Shown here: piece by piece, positions 33,768 to 45,073 of the stretch
Layout of the letters: the number at the start of each line of letters is the position of its first letter
Numbering within the stretch: position 1 is the stretch's first letter
Assembly (NCBI RefSeq): GCF_020283565.1
Contig: NC_060065.1
Location: 33,034,409-33,098,408, forward strand
Reading direction: 5' to 3'
From: Trifolium pratense
Taxonomy: Eukaryota > Streptophyta > Magnoliopsida > Fabales > Fabaceae
Length of the DNA stretch: 64,000 bases
Position numbers and translations under genes: made by a program
The notes under the pieces: generated by a model
Databases searched by the model: none
What the model was told of the DNA's origin: nothing
The model's input: the letters and a program-made list of their open reading frames with translations, nothing else

Positions 33768-33906
33768 CAACATTTTTTTTTTGTCAAGTAGCTTAGTGGC
33801 TAGAAAATCTACCTTAAAAGTGAATTAATGGAGTGTCCTGGGTTCGGACTCGAGCTCCTGCACATATAGTGCGACATCTCTACCAACTGAGCTAAGCTCA
33901 CGGGGA
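33768..33906 (-). repeat. tRNA-derived SINE
   Basis: On the minus strand it begins GTCCCCGTGAGCTTAGCTCA, has a perfect A-box region TTAGCTCAGTTGGTAGAG and a B-box-like CTCGAGTCCGAACCC, and ends in a run of ten A. The order 5' tRNA-like head, body, poly(A) tail is that of a SINE. A short ACATT direct repeat occurs at both ends. Confidence 0.65.
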
Positions 33907-34113
33907 CATTAAAAATATGTCATTCAATTTTATTACTAAGCATCTCAAAGTTATTTTACCAAATATGTTTAATTTTATGTACTCCAAAAGATTTAAATTT
34001 TCGGTCAAGAGTTTTTTGCACCAACTAACATCTTTGTTATTAAAGCATCAAACTATAACTTAGGTTTTATGTATTGACTAGACTAGATGATGATTGATGA
34101 GTAAAAAAAGAAT

Positions 34114-34291
34114 GGGTCATGTTAACTTGTGCCCTAAGGGCACATGTTAAGCTACCTAAAAATAGAAATATAGCATTTAATGATACAAAACATTTAATGT
34201 TTAGATAATTGAATACACCACAAGTTTAATAAATTTTTTCCACATTTATCTTCTTAACATGTGCCCTTAAGGGCACAAGTTAACATTCTCC
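34114..34291. mobile_element. 178-bp MULE-type MITE
   Basis: The ends are GGGTCATGTTAACTTGTGCCC-like (21 bp) and the inverted GGGCACAAGTTAACATTCTCC-like sequence. The perfect 9-bp duplication AAAAAGAAT is at 34105-34113 and 34292-34300. It belongs to the same family as 3277-3456 and 58506-58689. Confidence 0.9.
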
Positions 34292-34300
34292 AAAAAGAAT

Positions 34301-36558
34301 TTATACAATTATTCAATAATTTTTTACATGTATGATAAAATAATTAATTTTTTATTTAAAAAATTCTACATCTCTTAATTAATAGGGCCTCAGATACATC
34401 ACCAATTTTAGATGAATTTTTTTTATTATTGTTTAGTAATGACTAATCTCTAATCACTTGTTAAAAGATTTTAACTTTCTTATCATTTAAACTGATCTAT
34501 GGTTGGTGATACGTCACTAATTCTATAACACACTACCTAGAGTCGAGCCATGCTTTCCCATACTAAAAAGTTAAGCAGCTATATAGAGGTACCCAACCCA
34601 AAATGGAGTTATCATAAATAAAGAAAAATAGGTAAACATAAAATTCAATAAATTTTATAGACAAGAAAAATACAGATGTGCACTGAAATCGTTAATCGTA
34701 CACAATATAGAATATACTTCAAAATGTAGTTGAGTTAGCTTTGGTAATTATACGCATAAAAATTTAGGTTTTGGTTGATGAGTGTTGTATTCATTATAGT
34801 AATTTTTCCTAATGCTAGTATTGATTGAATGTGAAGACATAAATTAGTGGCCTATATATACCAACCCCTATACTCTCAAATATCATGTGAAGAGTGAGTG
34901 TATATTTGATTAACCAAAAATTAATTTTAGAGGTGTAAAATTAATTTTAATATGTTTGATTTTTTTAGAGTATAATTGATTTTTGTCTCAAGTTTGTTTT
35001 TACATGAACTTAAAAATTGTAACTTCTAATTTTATAATTGATTTTTACACTTAAATTTATTAAATTTATTGTTCAGCTAATTTTTACATGTATCTGCTTT
35101 AAAACTCTTAGGAAGTGTTAGTCACAAAAAAAAAGGGGGAGAATTTGCTGTCTATTTGGGTTCCACAAAACTCAAATGATTAGTATTTGTAGTTGTGCGC
35201 AAATGGTATCAGATTTACGTCAGTTGTGTGTGTGAGTTTGTTGTTACTTCGTCTATGTTGGGTCAAGATGGTTCAGCCGGAAATCATCCACGTTGAGCTC
35301 AAAGCATCGATACAAGTGAATTGAACATCACATCTTACCCCAAAATTTTAAAACAATAAATTTATAAATCGTTCAACATTCACTCTTCTAAATAACATGA
35401 CAATTTTAACTCACCTCTATTTTCTTTTCTTCTATTGTGGTCAAGTAAAGTTGTTAGCCAAATATAAGGTTTATAAGTAGCTTTTGGTAAGCAAAGATTG
35501 AAAAGATTAGACAAGTAACCAAATAGAAAGGCAACAAAGGAACTAGGCCGGTGCATGATAAGGGAAGGGACCCTTCATTTCATCAATTGGCATCATTATT
35601 ACAGTCCAAAATTCAAAGGGTAAAAAAATAGGACCCACTTAAGAAAAAAATAGGAAAGAAAAAACAAGAAAAGAAAAAGTGATTAATTGCGTGGACAACT
35701 TTTGGTTCCCTGAATCGGTCTATCTGTGCATTGGGAACCCTTCCTTTTGTAAAAAAAAATCCATGTGGTCCCACGTGGCTATGCTTTCCATGTCATACAC
35801 TCGTGACATGGGCCCTGTTCCAGCCGTTTGATGCGCCATGTCATACTATTATCATGCTGTATATGCTCTTCCTAATGGCTAATACATTCAATTCTTATCA
35901 AAATCTTGATCATAAAGACTAGTACATGTTTCCAAAATTACTACTATTACTTGCATAGATTGATCATTTCAGTTAGATTCTAAGAAGGATATTGTTTCAG
36001 ATTTTTTTTTTTTTTTAAATCACTTTTATCATTGCTCTATAAAAAAATGTTTTTTAATCACTTTTATCATTTTCTTTTATTATGAGAAAAATAAAAAGAA
36101 GAAAAACAACTATGTTTGATTCTCTTCTCAAAAACAGATTTTTAGTTTTTAAAAATTGAAAACTAAAAAACTTGATTGGTAATCCTGTTTTATAAAAGTG
36201 TTTTAAAAATTTGTTTTCCGTGTATCAATTTTAAAACTAAAAAAGTAAAACACGTTCAAGGAGTTTTGTTTTTCTCTTCTTAAAAATGATTTTCAAAAAC
36301 ACACTTATAAAACACATTTTAAAAACTAAAAATCAAAATTGGCGCACACATGCCCAGTCATTCGTTGTCTATACACTCTGAAGGTATCTGCAAGAAAAAT
36401 GTTATCCAACTGAAGAGGAGGAGCGATCCAAATCTTAAAGGAGTCATAGCATTAGAAAATTATTTTTAGTCTGAAGAGTTCATATAATGTAACTTTTTTA
36501 GAAACTCCCCTCATTGAACTTAAGTCTTCTCTTTAATTGCATTTTAGGAACTTATGCC

Positions 36559-36560
<2 letters not shown>
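34301..36560. other. Intergenic, no gene recognised
   Basis: A region near 36110-36350 has inverted TTTTTAAAAATT/AAAACTAAAAA blocks and may be a worn MITE. A TGGGTCAAGATGGTTCAG fragment at 35259 resembles widespread plant repeat sequence. Open frames here (such as 35731-35922) have no recognisable domain. Confidence 0.4.

Positions 36561-36625
<65 letters not shown>
36561..36625. repeat. (TA)n tract left of foldback copy C
   Basis: Pure TA repeat of about 65 bp immediately adjoining the element end GGGGGCTGC. Confidence 0.97.
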
Positions 36626-36627
<2 letters not shown>

Positions 36628-38864
36628 GGGCTGCTAATTTAGACCCAGTTAGGTCTAAATTAGCAAGGTGCACCTTTTGAGTTGGACAAAAATACCCATT
36701 TTTTAATTTTTTGGAAGAATAGAGCAACAGGGGCATTTCTGTAATTTTATGCAACAGTACACGCGCCCCCACTTCTTTTTCCCCCCCCCAGGACACGTGT
36801 CACGCGATTATTGGAGAAAAATCACGCGCGTGCATCACACGCGCCGACAGGCGCGCGTGGCTGAAGCCTGACGCGGAGAGAGAAAGCCTTTTTGAAAAGG
36901 CAAGGCCACGTGTCACTCTTTCATTGGCTGCGTTTATTTTTTTTCATTTTATACTTTAAACTCGATTATTTCGTCGTAAATTAATTTTTTATTTTTTAAT
37001 TTTTATACCAAAATTCATAATTTTTTTTTCTCTACAAATAGAGACTTGGTTCGTTTGATTTGGACACCGAAAAAAAAACGCGATTTTTCACTACTTTAAA
37101 CTCGATTATTTCGTCGTAAATTAATTTTTTATTTTTTATTTTTTATACCAAAATTCATAATTTTTTTTTCTCTACAAATAGAGACTTGGTTCGTTTGATT
37201 TGGACACAGAAAAAAAAAACCCAATTTTTCACTACCTTAATCTCATCAAAATAACTAATAATCAACTTACTGAAACCATCCTACCAGAAAAATGGTTTCA
37301 GATTACAACTCTCTGAAACCATTGTACCAGATAAATGGTTTCAGAAGCAAACACAATTAATAAATTACTCACTGAAACCATTCTACCAGTAAAATGGTTT
37401 CAGAGTACAACTATGTGCAACCATTCTACAAGCTAAATGGTTTCAGAAGCAAATAACTAATAATCAACTTACTGAAACCATTCTACCAGCAAAATGGTTT
37501 CAGATTACAACTCTCTGAAACCATTGTACCAGATAAATGGTTTCAGAAGCAAACACAATTAATAAATTACTCACTGAAACCATTCTACCAGTAAAATGGT
37601 TTCAGAATACAACTATGTGCAACCATTCTACAAGCTAAATGGTTTCAGAAGCAAATAACTAATAATCAACTCACTGAAACCATTCTACCAGCAAAATGGT
37701 TTCAGATTACAACTCTCTGAAACCATTGTACCAGATAAATGGTTTCAGAAGCAAACACAATTAATAAATTACTCACTGAAACCATTCTACCAGTAAAATG
37801 GTTTCAGAATACAACTATGTGCAACCATTCTACAAGCTAAATGGTTTCAGAAGCAAATAACTAATAATCAACTCACTGAAACCATTCTACCAGCAAAATG
37901 GTTTCAGATTACAACTCTCTGAAACCATTGTACCAGATAAATGGTTTCAGAAGCAAACACAATTAATAAATTACTCACTGAAACCATTCTACCAGCAAAA
38001 TGGTTTCAGATTACAACTCTCTGAAACCATTCTACCATATAAATGGTTTCAGAAGGATTTCGGTGTCCAAATCAAACGAACCAAGTCTCTATTTGTAGGA
38101 AAAAAAAAATTATGAATTTTGGTATAAAAAATAAAAAATAAAAAATTAATTTACGACGAAATAATCGAGTTTAAAGTAGTGAAAAATCGCGTTTTTTTTT
38201 CGGTGTCCAAATCAAACGAACCAAGTCTCTATTTGTAGAGAAAAAAAAATTATGAATTTTGGTATAAAAAATAAAAAATAAAAAATTAATTTACGACGAA
38301 ATAATCGAGTTTAAAGTAGTGAAAAATCGCGTTTTTTTTTCGGTGTCCAAATCAAACGAACCAAGTCTCTATTTGTAGAGAAAAAAAAATTATGAATTTT
38401 GGTATAAAAATTAAAAAATAAAAAATTAATTTACGACGAAATAATCGAGTTTAAAGCATAAAATGGAAAAAATCAGGCAGACCCAGTCATATGCTGACAC
38501 GTGGCTGCCTTTTTCAAAAGTAAAATTTTCTCTCTCCAGCTTATAATCTAGTGTGGCGCAGACAGGATGGTAGGATGATCTGGGCTGTCTGATCAATCAG
38601 ACAGCCTTAATGAGATCACATCTTGGCTGTCTGATGGAAATCAACGGTCTGTAACCATGGTCCTTCCGTACGCGCGCGACATTGGATCCACGTCTATTAA
38701 TTTTTAAGAAGGTGGGGGCGCGTGTCATTATTTTTTTTTTATGTAAAATTACAGAAATGCCCCTGTTGCTCTATTCTTTCAAAAATTAAAAGAATGGTAT
38801 TTTGGTCCAATTGAAAAGGTGCACCTTGCTAACTTAGACCTAACTAGGGTCTAAGTTAGAAAAC

Positions 38865-38866
<2 letters not shown>
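36626..38866. mobile_element. Foldback element, copy C, expanded and chimeric
   Basis: The outer ends match the other two copies: GGGGGCTGCTAATTTAGACC at the left and CTAAGTTAGAAAACCC at the right, both next to (TA)n. The subterminal zone differs: a GAATAGAGCAACAGGGGCAT block near the left end has its complement near the right end. The right side also keeps the CCATGGTTACAG/ATCAGACAG segment of copies A and B, which the left side lacks; there a GC-rich piece (ACGCGCGTGCATCACACGCG) is found. The CAAATAGAGACTTGGTTCG block is repeated twice on the left and three times on the right. The core is a hairpin array (37268-38053). No protein is encoded. Confidence 0.8.
37268..38053. repeat. Higher-order hairpin array, 202-bp period
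   Basis: About 16 imperfect palindromes of some 32 nt lie in under 800 bp, each pairing CTGAAACCAT with ATGGTTTCAG around loops such as TCTACCAGTAAA. They come in a fixed order of four variants: loop with CCAGC; GTACCAGATA; CCAGTA; and a variant with GTGCAACCATTCTACAAGC. The equivalent unit starts at 37472, 37674 and 37876, an exact 202-bp period. Confidence 0.93.

Positions 38867-38906
<40 letters not shown>
38867..38906. repeat. (TA)n tract right of foldback copy C
   Basis: TA repeat of about 40 bp following the element end AAAACCC. Confidence 0.95.
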
Positions 38907-38910
<4 letters not shown>

Positions 38911-38981
38911 ACGTAGTGTATTAGCCTATTAGGTTTTTCCCCTATTTTGCTCTTTATTAACAAAAGAAAACACTAAAAAGT

Positions 38982-39266
38982 ATTTTCTCCGTATCACAAT
39001 ATATATTACTAAATTTGGGGGAAAATTTTGTACCACAATATGTCGCTTTATATTAGCAATGAAGCATTTAATGTTATTTTTTCTATTATATCTTTAACTA
39101 TTTATTACTCTCTCTTCTTTCAATTCTTTAATTTATTTTTTTCATACCATAAATGAAGGACAATTTTGTAAATCAACTCATAATCTCTCTTTTCCATACA
39201 ATATTAATTATCTTTCTTAATATATGTAAAAATGGCAAAACGATATATATTGTGGTACGTATAGAG
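38982..39266. mobile_element. Stowaway-like MITE, diverged
   Basis: The left TTTCTCCGTATCACAATATAT and right ATATATATTGTGGTACGTAT ends are imperfect inverted repeats near TA dinucleotides. Edges are approximate to a few bases. Confidence 0.55.
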
Positions 39267-39889
39267 TAAAAACTAAAAATAGGGTTGCTCTTGGAATATG
39301 TTTTTGTTTACAAGTGATGAGTTGTTTTGTGCATGATATGATCATATATCACGAATCACGCTACTAAATTAGCCTTTGTCCTTTATCTGTATTTATTTTC
39401 TAGCCGTACACGTCTTATTGTTCTTTTGGTATTAGACACTATCATGTTGGCTATGAAATAATTTAAAATAAAAAACATTATCGTGGATCTTCATGATCAT
39501 GCTCATTGCTCTATAATGTATATATCAAGATAATGTTAATTTCTATTTATCAACAAAAACAAATGATGATGTTAATTGCTACTCCATTTGAATGTCACCA
39601 CAAATTTATCCATTCTGCCATCCTCGATTATCAATTCTCAACGTCTCTTATTATTTATGTGATCCTCCTTTTTATTTTGTTGGTAGATTAATAAAATCGC
39701 AAAAGTCATTAAAAATTTATATACATAAATGATCAAAAGATCAAAGTTCAAATTTCGATCACAACGTTATATCTAATAATTTCGATATTTTTACCAATTA
39801 AACTAGAATTTATAAATATTTATGTGATCTTTATAAATTATAATAATGTATAGAAACTTATTGAGTGAATTAATATGCTAGTTAGTCTT

Positions 39890-39982
39890 TATTTTTTTTT
39901 TTTTATTTACAATTGAGCTGGAGATCGAGCTTGGGACCTCTAACCTACTACATAAATCTCTCACCATTAGACCAAATTTAAT
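39890..39982 (-). repeat. SINE-like element
   Basis: The minus strand reads AATTTGGTCTAATGGTGAGA, then a B-box-like AGCTCGATCTCC, then an A-rich tail after AATTGTAAAT. Short and probably incomplete. Confidence 0.45.
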
Positions 39983-41890
39983 GACTTTATATCCTAGTTA
40001 ATCTCCGAAAACAATATAATTACGTTGTTTCAGTACGTTGGGTGATCATTGATCCGATGCTTCGGGTGAAACCAATTCCCAGGGTGTGACAGGCGATTTT
40101 TTAATCGATTTTAATGACTTGTGAGGCGGATGATCAAATCAGCATTTTTTTTCATTACATTTAATGTGTGTGAATTTTACCGATGAATTATTGACTATAA
40201 AAGTATATAGAATAGATGTGCTCAAGAATTTAGAACTTTGTTAAGACATTTTACCACAAAATATGATCTGTAAAGCGACAAAAGTTTAGATGAAAAGTTT
40301 GAAGGGCGGTGGAGAGTTATCACTACAATTGGACAACAAAGACATCCTTGAGCTTGATGGTTTGATTTAATTTAGAGCATTTAACCTATATATTAACCAA
40401 TAAGATCTTGCCATGTCAATGCTGACTAGGACCAACACATTTGATAATTGAATAAGACCATGTCTGGCTGTCTAAAAAAACAACTTAACCATTATGGGTT
40501 TGATTCCTTTACGTGGTAGAACATGTTATGGTGAGCTTTCCAACCAGGTGACTGAATCATTCCAACTTTCATAATACTGGCCCTACATTCAAAATATTTG
40601 AACACCACAATTAGATTTGAAGACACTCGGTATATTTGATCGGTTATAAAATAAAAGATTGAATGTGATAATTGTTTGATTTTAAAATTGTTTTGAAACT
40701 AATAAATCGGACAAGAACTGAAAATCTGAAACTCTTGTTTTCCATTGAATCATGAGATAATTTTTTGTTTTTTTTCACAAATTATCTAAAATATCAAAAT
40801 AATATTTTGTTCACCAAAATTCTCTTTGGGAAGACAAATAAACTAGCTTATAGTTTATAAGCTAAAAACCATGTTTGGTAACGATCTTTTCGTTATGAGT
40901 TTATAGCTTATTTTTCAGACACTATTTCAAGTAGCTTATGAGCATATACCTTATCATTTTCTTTTCCAATTTTATCCCTAAAATTTTACTTGAGAAAAAT
41001 TAAATATTGATTAATCATATCTATATGTCATTTCATACTTATAAGCTTGTTCAACCAGTAATTTTACCAAACACTACAAATTCAATCAGTCATCTTATTC
41101 ACTATAAGTTAAAAACTAGCTTAATTATAAAGTATCCGCTATAAACTAACTTATCAGCTATCAACTATTTTTAGCAAACAGTGACCAAATATCTAAATGA
41201 CAAAATTTATTTAATACTTTAATTAAACTTTGTCCAGTGGTGTTTTATCTAATACTTATATTTTGTAGATTAAACTCTCGCATAAAAATATATATTATTT
41301 AAGACAATTTTATGAAAGTGACATGTCCAAAATATGATGACCATACAAGAGTTTTTCATCATCATCCGGTCTGCATGCATGGATAGATTCCTTTCATGCA
41401 TCATCTTCGTATATTCTATTTTTTTTACAATTTATTTATTATTATTTTGATGTCGTTATTAAAGAATATTGCATGATAATAATAATGGTTCCAGCGTGTA
41501 AACACGTAGTTTTGGGATGGACATTAGCGAAGTCACATCTACATCGTCACATAAGCACTTCATTCACTTCAATTAATACTCACTGAAAATTTTTGTTTGA
41601 GACGACGAGATTTGTGACTTGTCGTTTTGAAATTTGCTGCTTCTTTGTAACCAGAACAAGAACGACCCTAAATACATGCTGATTAGAGTAAACCTTGTAT
41701 TATGTATGAAAGTACAAGAAAACAAAATAAAATAGATGTTTGAATTAATTAGTTAAAAAAAAATTCTTTTGAGAAAATACCAATGTTAAAATAAATTTGA
41801 AAGCAAATTTAAGACAAATGAAAGGTACAACAAGGTAAAGATAGAAGGAATAAAAAACGACACAATGAATTTTATACTTCACTTTCCTAC
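39983..41890. other. Intergenic with a degraded AAGCTTATA-type MITE
   Basis: Between about 40830 and 41190, repeated TAGCTTATAGTTTATAAGC-like motifs are bordered by weak inverted ends (TTTGGGAAG and TTAGCAAACAGTG), like the element at 9793-10213. No gene is seen in the remainder. Confidence 0.4.
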
Positions 41891-41913
41891 CTTATAGTTT
41901 CTGTATTTCATCA

Positions 41914-42075
41914 TTATCCTCCTCCTCCTCGATCCTCCTTATCTGACATCTCGATCTGCAATGGCTTAAGATCCAAAAGTTCATCGTCCTGAATCTCAGG
42001 TTCAGACTCAGGTTGGCGCTGACGATGACGTTGAGGCCTAGGCGGGCGCTCGATCTCAACCTCCCTTTCTCTCTA
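41914..42075 (-). pseudogene. Short coding-like fragment, unidentified
   Basis: On the minus strand a GC-richer stretch reads as Arg/Gln/Pro/Glu-rich protein (REREVEIERPPRPQRHRQRQ, then PEIQDDELLDLKPLQIEM) up to a TAA at 41914-41916. It has no ATG, is preceded by an in-frame stop, and stands out in composition from its AT-rich surroundings. It looks like the tail of a transposon- or gene-derived exon. I do not recognise the family. Confidence 0.35.
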
Positions 42076-42139
42076 ACACACTTAACTAAATTAGTTATAC
42101 GATGTATGCACAATAAAATTACAATAGTTCAAATTGCAT

Positions 42140-42252
<113 letters not shown>

Positions 42253-42365
42253 ATTTTTTTTGACAAAATATATACATATATAATCAATCGAATTAGTCAA
42301 AAACCAACAAACCATTAGTATCAGAGTAGTTCACTTTCAATAGAGAGCAAACAACTTACACATGG

Positions 42366-42757
42366 TTCGCTTTCTAGAAAGTGAAATTAACCAACTAGAT
42401 AAAAAAAAAACACGAAAAAAATTATAGATTCACTGAAATGTGGACTAACCAGTCAACCATCAATAAGCAACAACCTGTCGATTTTGTGATGTTTTCGCGT
42501 TTTGGGATTTTGAGCTAGTTTTTGGTTTTTTTACAAACAGTTCAAATGAGGGGAAGAAGGTGGGGCACTCTATAAATAGGTGGAGTGTTCGCATTCTACA
42601 ATGCGAACATATAAAATGGTTTTCGCCTCCAAAGGTGCAAACAAATATTTTCAAAATTTTCACCTGGGGACGTGGTTGATACTGACGTTGGAGTTGGGTC
42701 ATAAAAATTGGTCACTCGCTATCTACGGTGCGAATAATGTTCGCTTTCTAAAATGCG
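42366..42757. repeat. Dispersed imperfect palindromes of type TTCGC...GCGAA
   Basis: Five related 20-24-nt inverted repeats occur in under 400 bp: TTCGCTTTCTAGAAAGTGAA (42368), GTTCGCATT/AATGCGAAC with CTAC loop (about 42587), TTTCGCCTCC/GGTGCAAA (about 42620), CTCGCTATCTACGGTGCGAA (about 42714) and TTCGCTTTCTAAAATGCGAA (about 42740). A TATA-like CTATAAATAGG is nearby (about 42570). The owner element is not known. Confidence 0.6.
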
Positions 42758-43189
42758 AAGGAAATATTTCTGTAATTTTATGGGACACGTGAGAAATGGT
42801 GGGAGGTGGGAAAAGAAGAAGTCCAATTTTAATTTTCTTCTAATAGCTGCACAATGTCCTTCTCGTAATAGCCCAATTTACATTTATAAAATAACAAAAC
42901 CCATACATTATTATTTATTTTTTTTTACTAAACCGATACATTATTTAAAACATCATTTTGTATAAATTAAATACTATTTTTTTCTTTACCATGACATAAA
43001 TGATAGATATTTAGATCCTTCAACCATTTGGTCGTCGGTTTGATTCTTCATCTGTGTATATGGAAAAACAATTGTTAGGAACGATCGACCAACATAACTT
43101 TGATTTTAAAAAAATCACACCATTTCCTTCCCCAGCACATATTGTAAACCGAAAATTGACCAATCTTTACTCATTATCAAACTTTTTTT

Positions 43190-43395
43190 TTAATACTTCG
43201 TAATCCGGCCCTAGGACCGACTAATTCAAGGGGACCAATCTCACCGCCCACTTGCGGGAGCTCTTTTAAAACCAGAGTTTTTTTTCTCTGTATGGCTATC
43301 CCACCGAAATTGGCACCAGAAGGAATCGAACATGAGACTTGGAGAGGAGCATACTCCAAGGATCCAAGCCAACACCACTAGATCAACCCCAAATG
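43190..43395 (-). repeat. SINE- or retroelement-derived fragment
   Basis: The piece contains GGAATCGAACATGAGACTTG and ACCACTAGATCAACCC, the complements of B-box and A-box-like sequences, and is GC-richer than its flanks. It probably derives from a tRNA-related repeat in minus orientation, with CAAGTCTCATGTTCGATTCC as the B-box region. Ends unclear. Confidence 0.4.
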
Positions 43396-43831
43396 GGTGC
43401 TCATAATCAAACTTTGGGAGTAGTTAATAAATATTTAAAAACAAAATTTAACACAAAACAAAGAAATGGATGACATCACACCACAAAGATTACCGCAATA
43501 GTTCAGAGAATGGAACAATTATTAACAAATGTAAAATAAAGCTTCAAATGTATATTTAATCACTCACACTTGCCTTCAACAAAAAGACTAGTATATCTAT
43601 TGTCTTAAGATTTTGGGTTAAGAATTGATGTTCAGATTCCTTGTGTGGTTGTTCATAGCTTAATATGAATTATTATCCATGCTCCTCTCATGTATCCCTA
43701 AGGTCTTAAAATTTTACGTGAATAATCGGTGTTCAAACTCATTTATGTTATTACTCTTGACCCAATGTGATGATTCTTCATCCTAGTGCACTTGGAAGCT
43801 CTAACGGTGATATCATAGCCCAAATTGATTT

Positions 43832-43970
43832 AACGAGGGAGCAATAAGTGGTTCCTAGTGTTAGATCAAGTATGTTAGGAGTACTCTCATACGTGATTCA
43901 ACGAGGGAGCAATAAGTGGTTCCTAGTGTTAGATCAAGCATGTTGAGTGTGCTCTCACACTTGACCGATA
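43832..43970. repeat. Tandem duplication of about 70 bp
   Basis: ACGAGGGAGCAATAAGTGGT and the following CCTAGTGTTAGATCAAG occur twice in succession, with diverged tails (TATGTTAGGAGTACTCTCAT and CATGTTGAGTGTGCTCTCAC). Surrounding phrases about recurring TTAAGATTTTGGGTTAAGAA suggest old repeat DNA. Confidence 0.75.
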
Positions 43971-44903
43971 GAATATTGATGTGTCAAGTGTGAATTAAAA
44001 AAATACTTACATCAAATAAAAGACTAGATGTTGAATAACATATAAATGAGAGAGTATTCGCATACATATAATGCCTCAAGTAAATTATTTTCTATAGCTC
44101 AATGTAATTCGAAGACATTAATCTTTGATTCATGAAAGAAATTCTACCTTACTACAATTCAGTTTGAAAGTGAAGACTCAACAAGATTGGGACTAATTAT
44201 CAAATTAGTTCGTTTTGGGAGACAAGCTTTAGTTTAGAAAACGACTACTACCACTTGAGAAACATCGTTTTCATTTAGATCCTTCTTTTTGGATATTTCT
44301 TTTATTATTGTTCTATAATACATTTGCCTTTTCGTTTTGTGTCACATATTAGGAACAAACAAGGTCCATGGGAAGGGTGTGTGGTATCAATGTTGTTAAA
44401 ACTTCAAATGCCATTGAATGATTGTGATTATGAGAATAATTTTAAATTTTTTGTTATGCCTATAAAACCCCACCTTGAACCGTTAACGTTTGTTGAATTG
44501 AATCTTTAACAATTTGGATCAATGGTTCAAAACATCCAATCCAAGCACGTACAACTTACAACTATGTTCTTGTCCTTTTGGGAGGATCAATAAACCTTAC
44601 AATACGATACGCCCAAAGTGCTACTGTAGATTGCACATTTGGGTGTTTTGCGTAACCGCTTTCCTTCTTCCGTTCCCTTTTCGCCTTTTGCCAGCCGGTT
44701 GCTTTTCCGCTTTCCCTCCGCCAGCCTTTTGGTCCGCCAGCCTTTTAGTCTTCAGGCTTTTCAATCTTCCTTTTGCGTTTTGTTTGTCCTGGTGCGTCCT
44801 TGTTTTTGCTATATATATGGCTTCGTTTCTGGTGGTTTTCTCATCATCTCACTCTCTCCTCTTTTTGTTTCTTCCTGTATTCGTTTTTGCTATGCAATCG
44901 GTG

Positions 44904-45073
44904 ATGGCTTTTAGGTCTGGGTTTGATTGTTTGTCCGATGTTGTTCCTGGGAGAACTGCTTGGGGGTTCAAGATCCGGATTTCTAAGCTTTTGGAGGTTC
45001 AAGATCCAGATTTCTAAGCTTTGGGAGGTTGTTTTATTCTACTTCGGTTGAAATGGTTCTTGTTGATACTAAG
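44904..45073 (+). pseudogene. RPA1-like (DUF223/OB-fold) first-exon fragment, frameshifted
   Basis: From the ATG at 44904 the frame reads MAFRSGFDCLSDVVPGRTAW, then GFKIRISKLLEV; in another frame shortly after comes SVEMVLVDTK up to a GT at 45074. This order (SDV-P-R-x-W-x-x-K-(I/V)-R, then VEMVL-D) is typical of the N-terminal OB fold of plant replication protein A 1-like proteins, which are very numerous in legumes and often carried by Helitrons. A 31-bp tandem duplication (44966-44996 and 44997-45027) breaks the frame, and at least one further shift is needed. A TATA-like TATATATGG lies at about 44812. The downstream OB folds are absent. Confidence 0.55.

Noticed and set aside
36533..36796. 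Frame with a long YIYIYI stretch
   Set aside because: It is translation of the (TA)n tract.
37268..38053. CRISPR-like look of regularly spaced short palindromic repeats
   Set aside because: This is plant nuclear DNA inside a foldback element; spacers are themselves repeated and there are no cas genes.
44514..45017. 167-residue frame taken as one protein
   Set aside because: Its first two-thirds is Phe/Ser/Leu-rich untranslated-type sequence; only the last part, from the ATG at 44904, resembles RPA1-like proteins.
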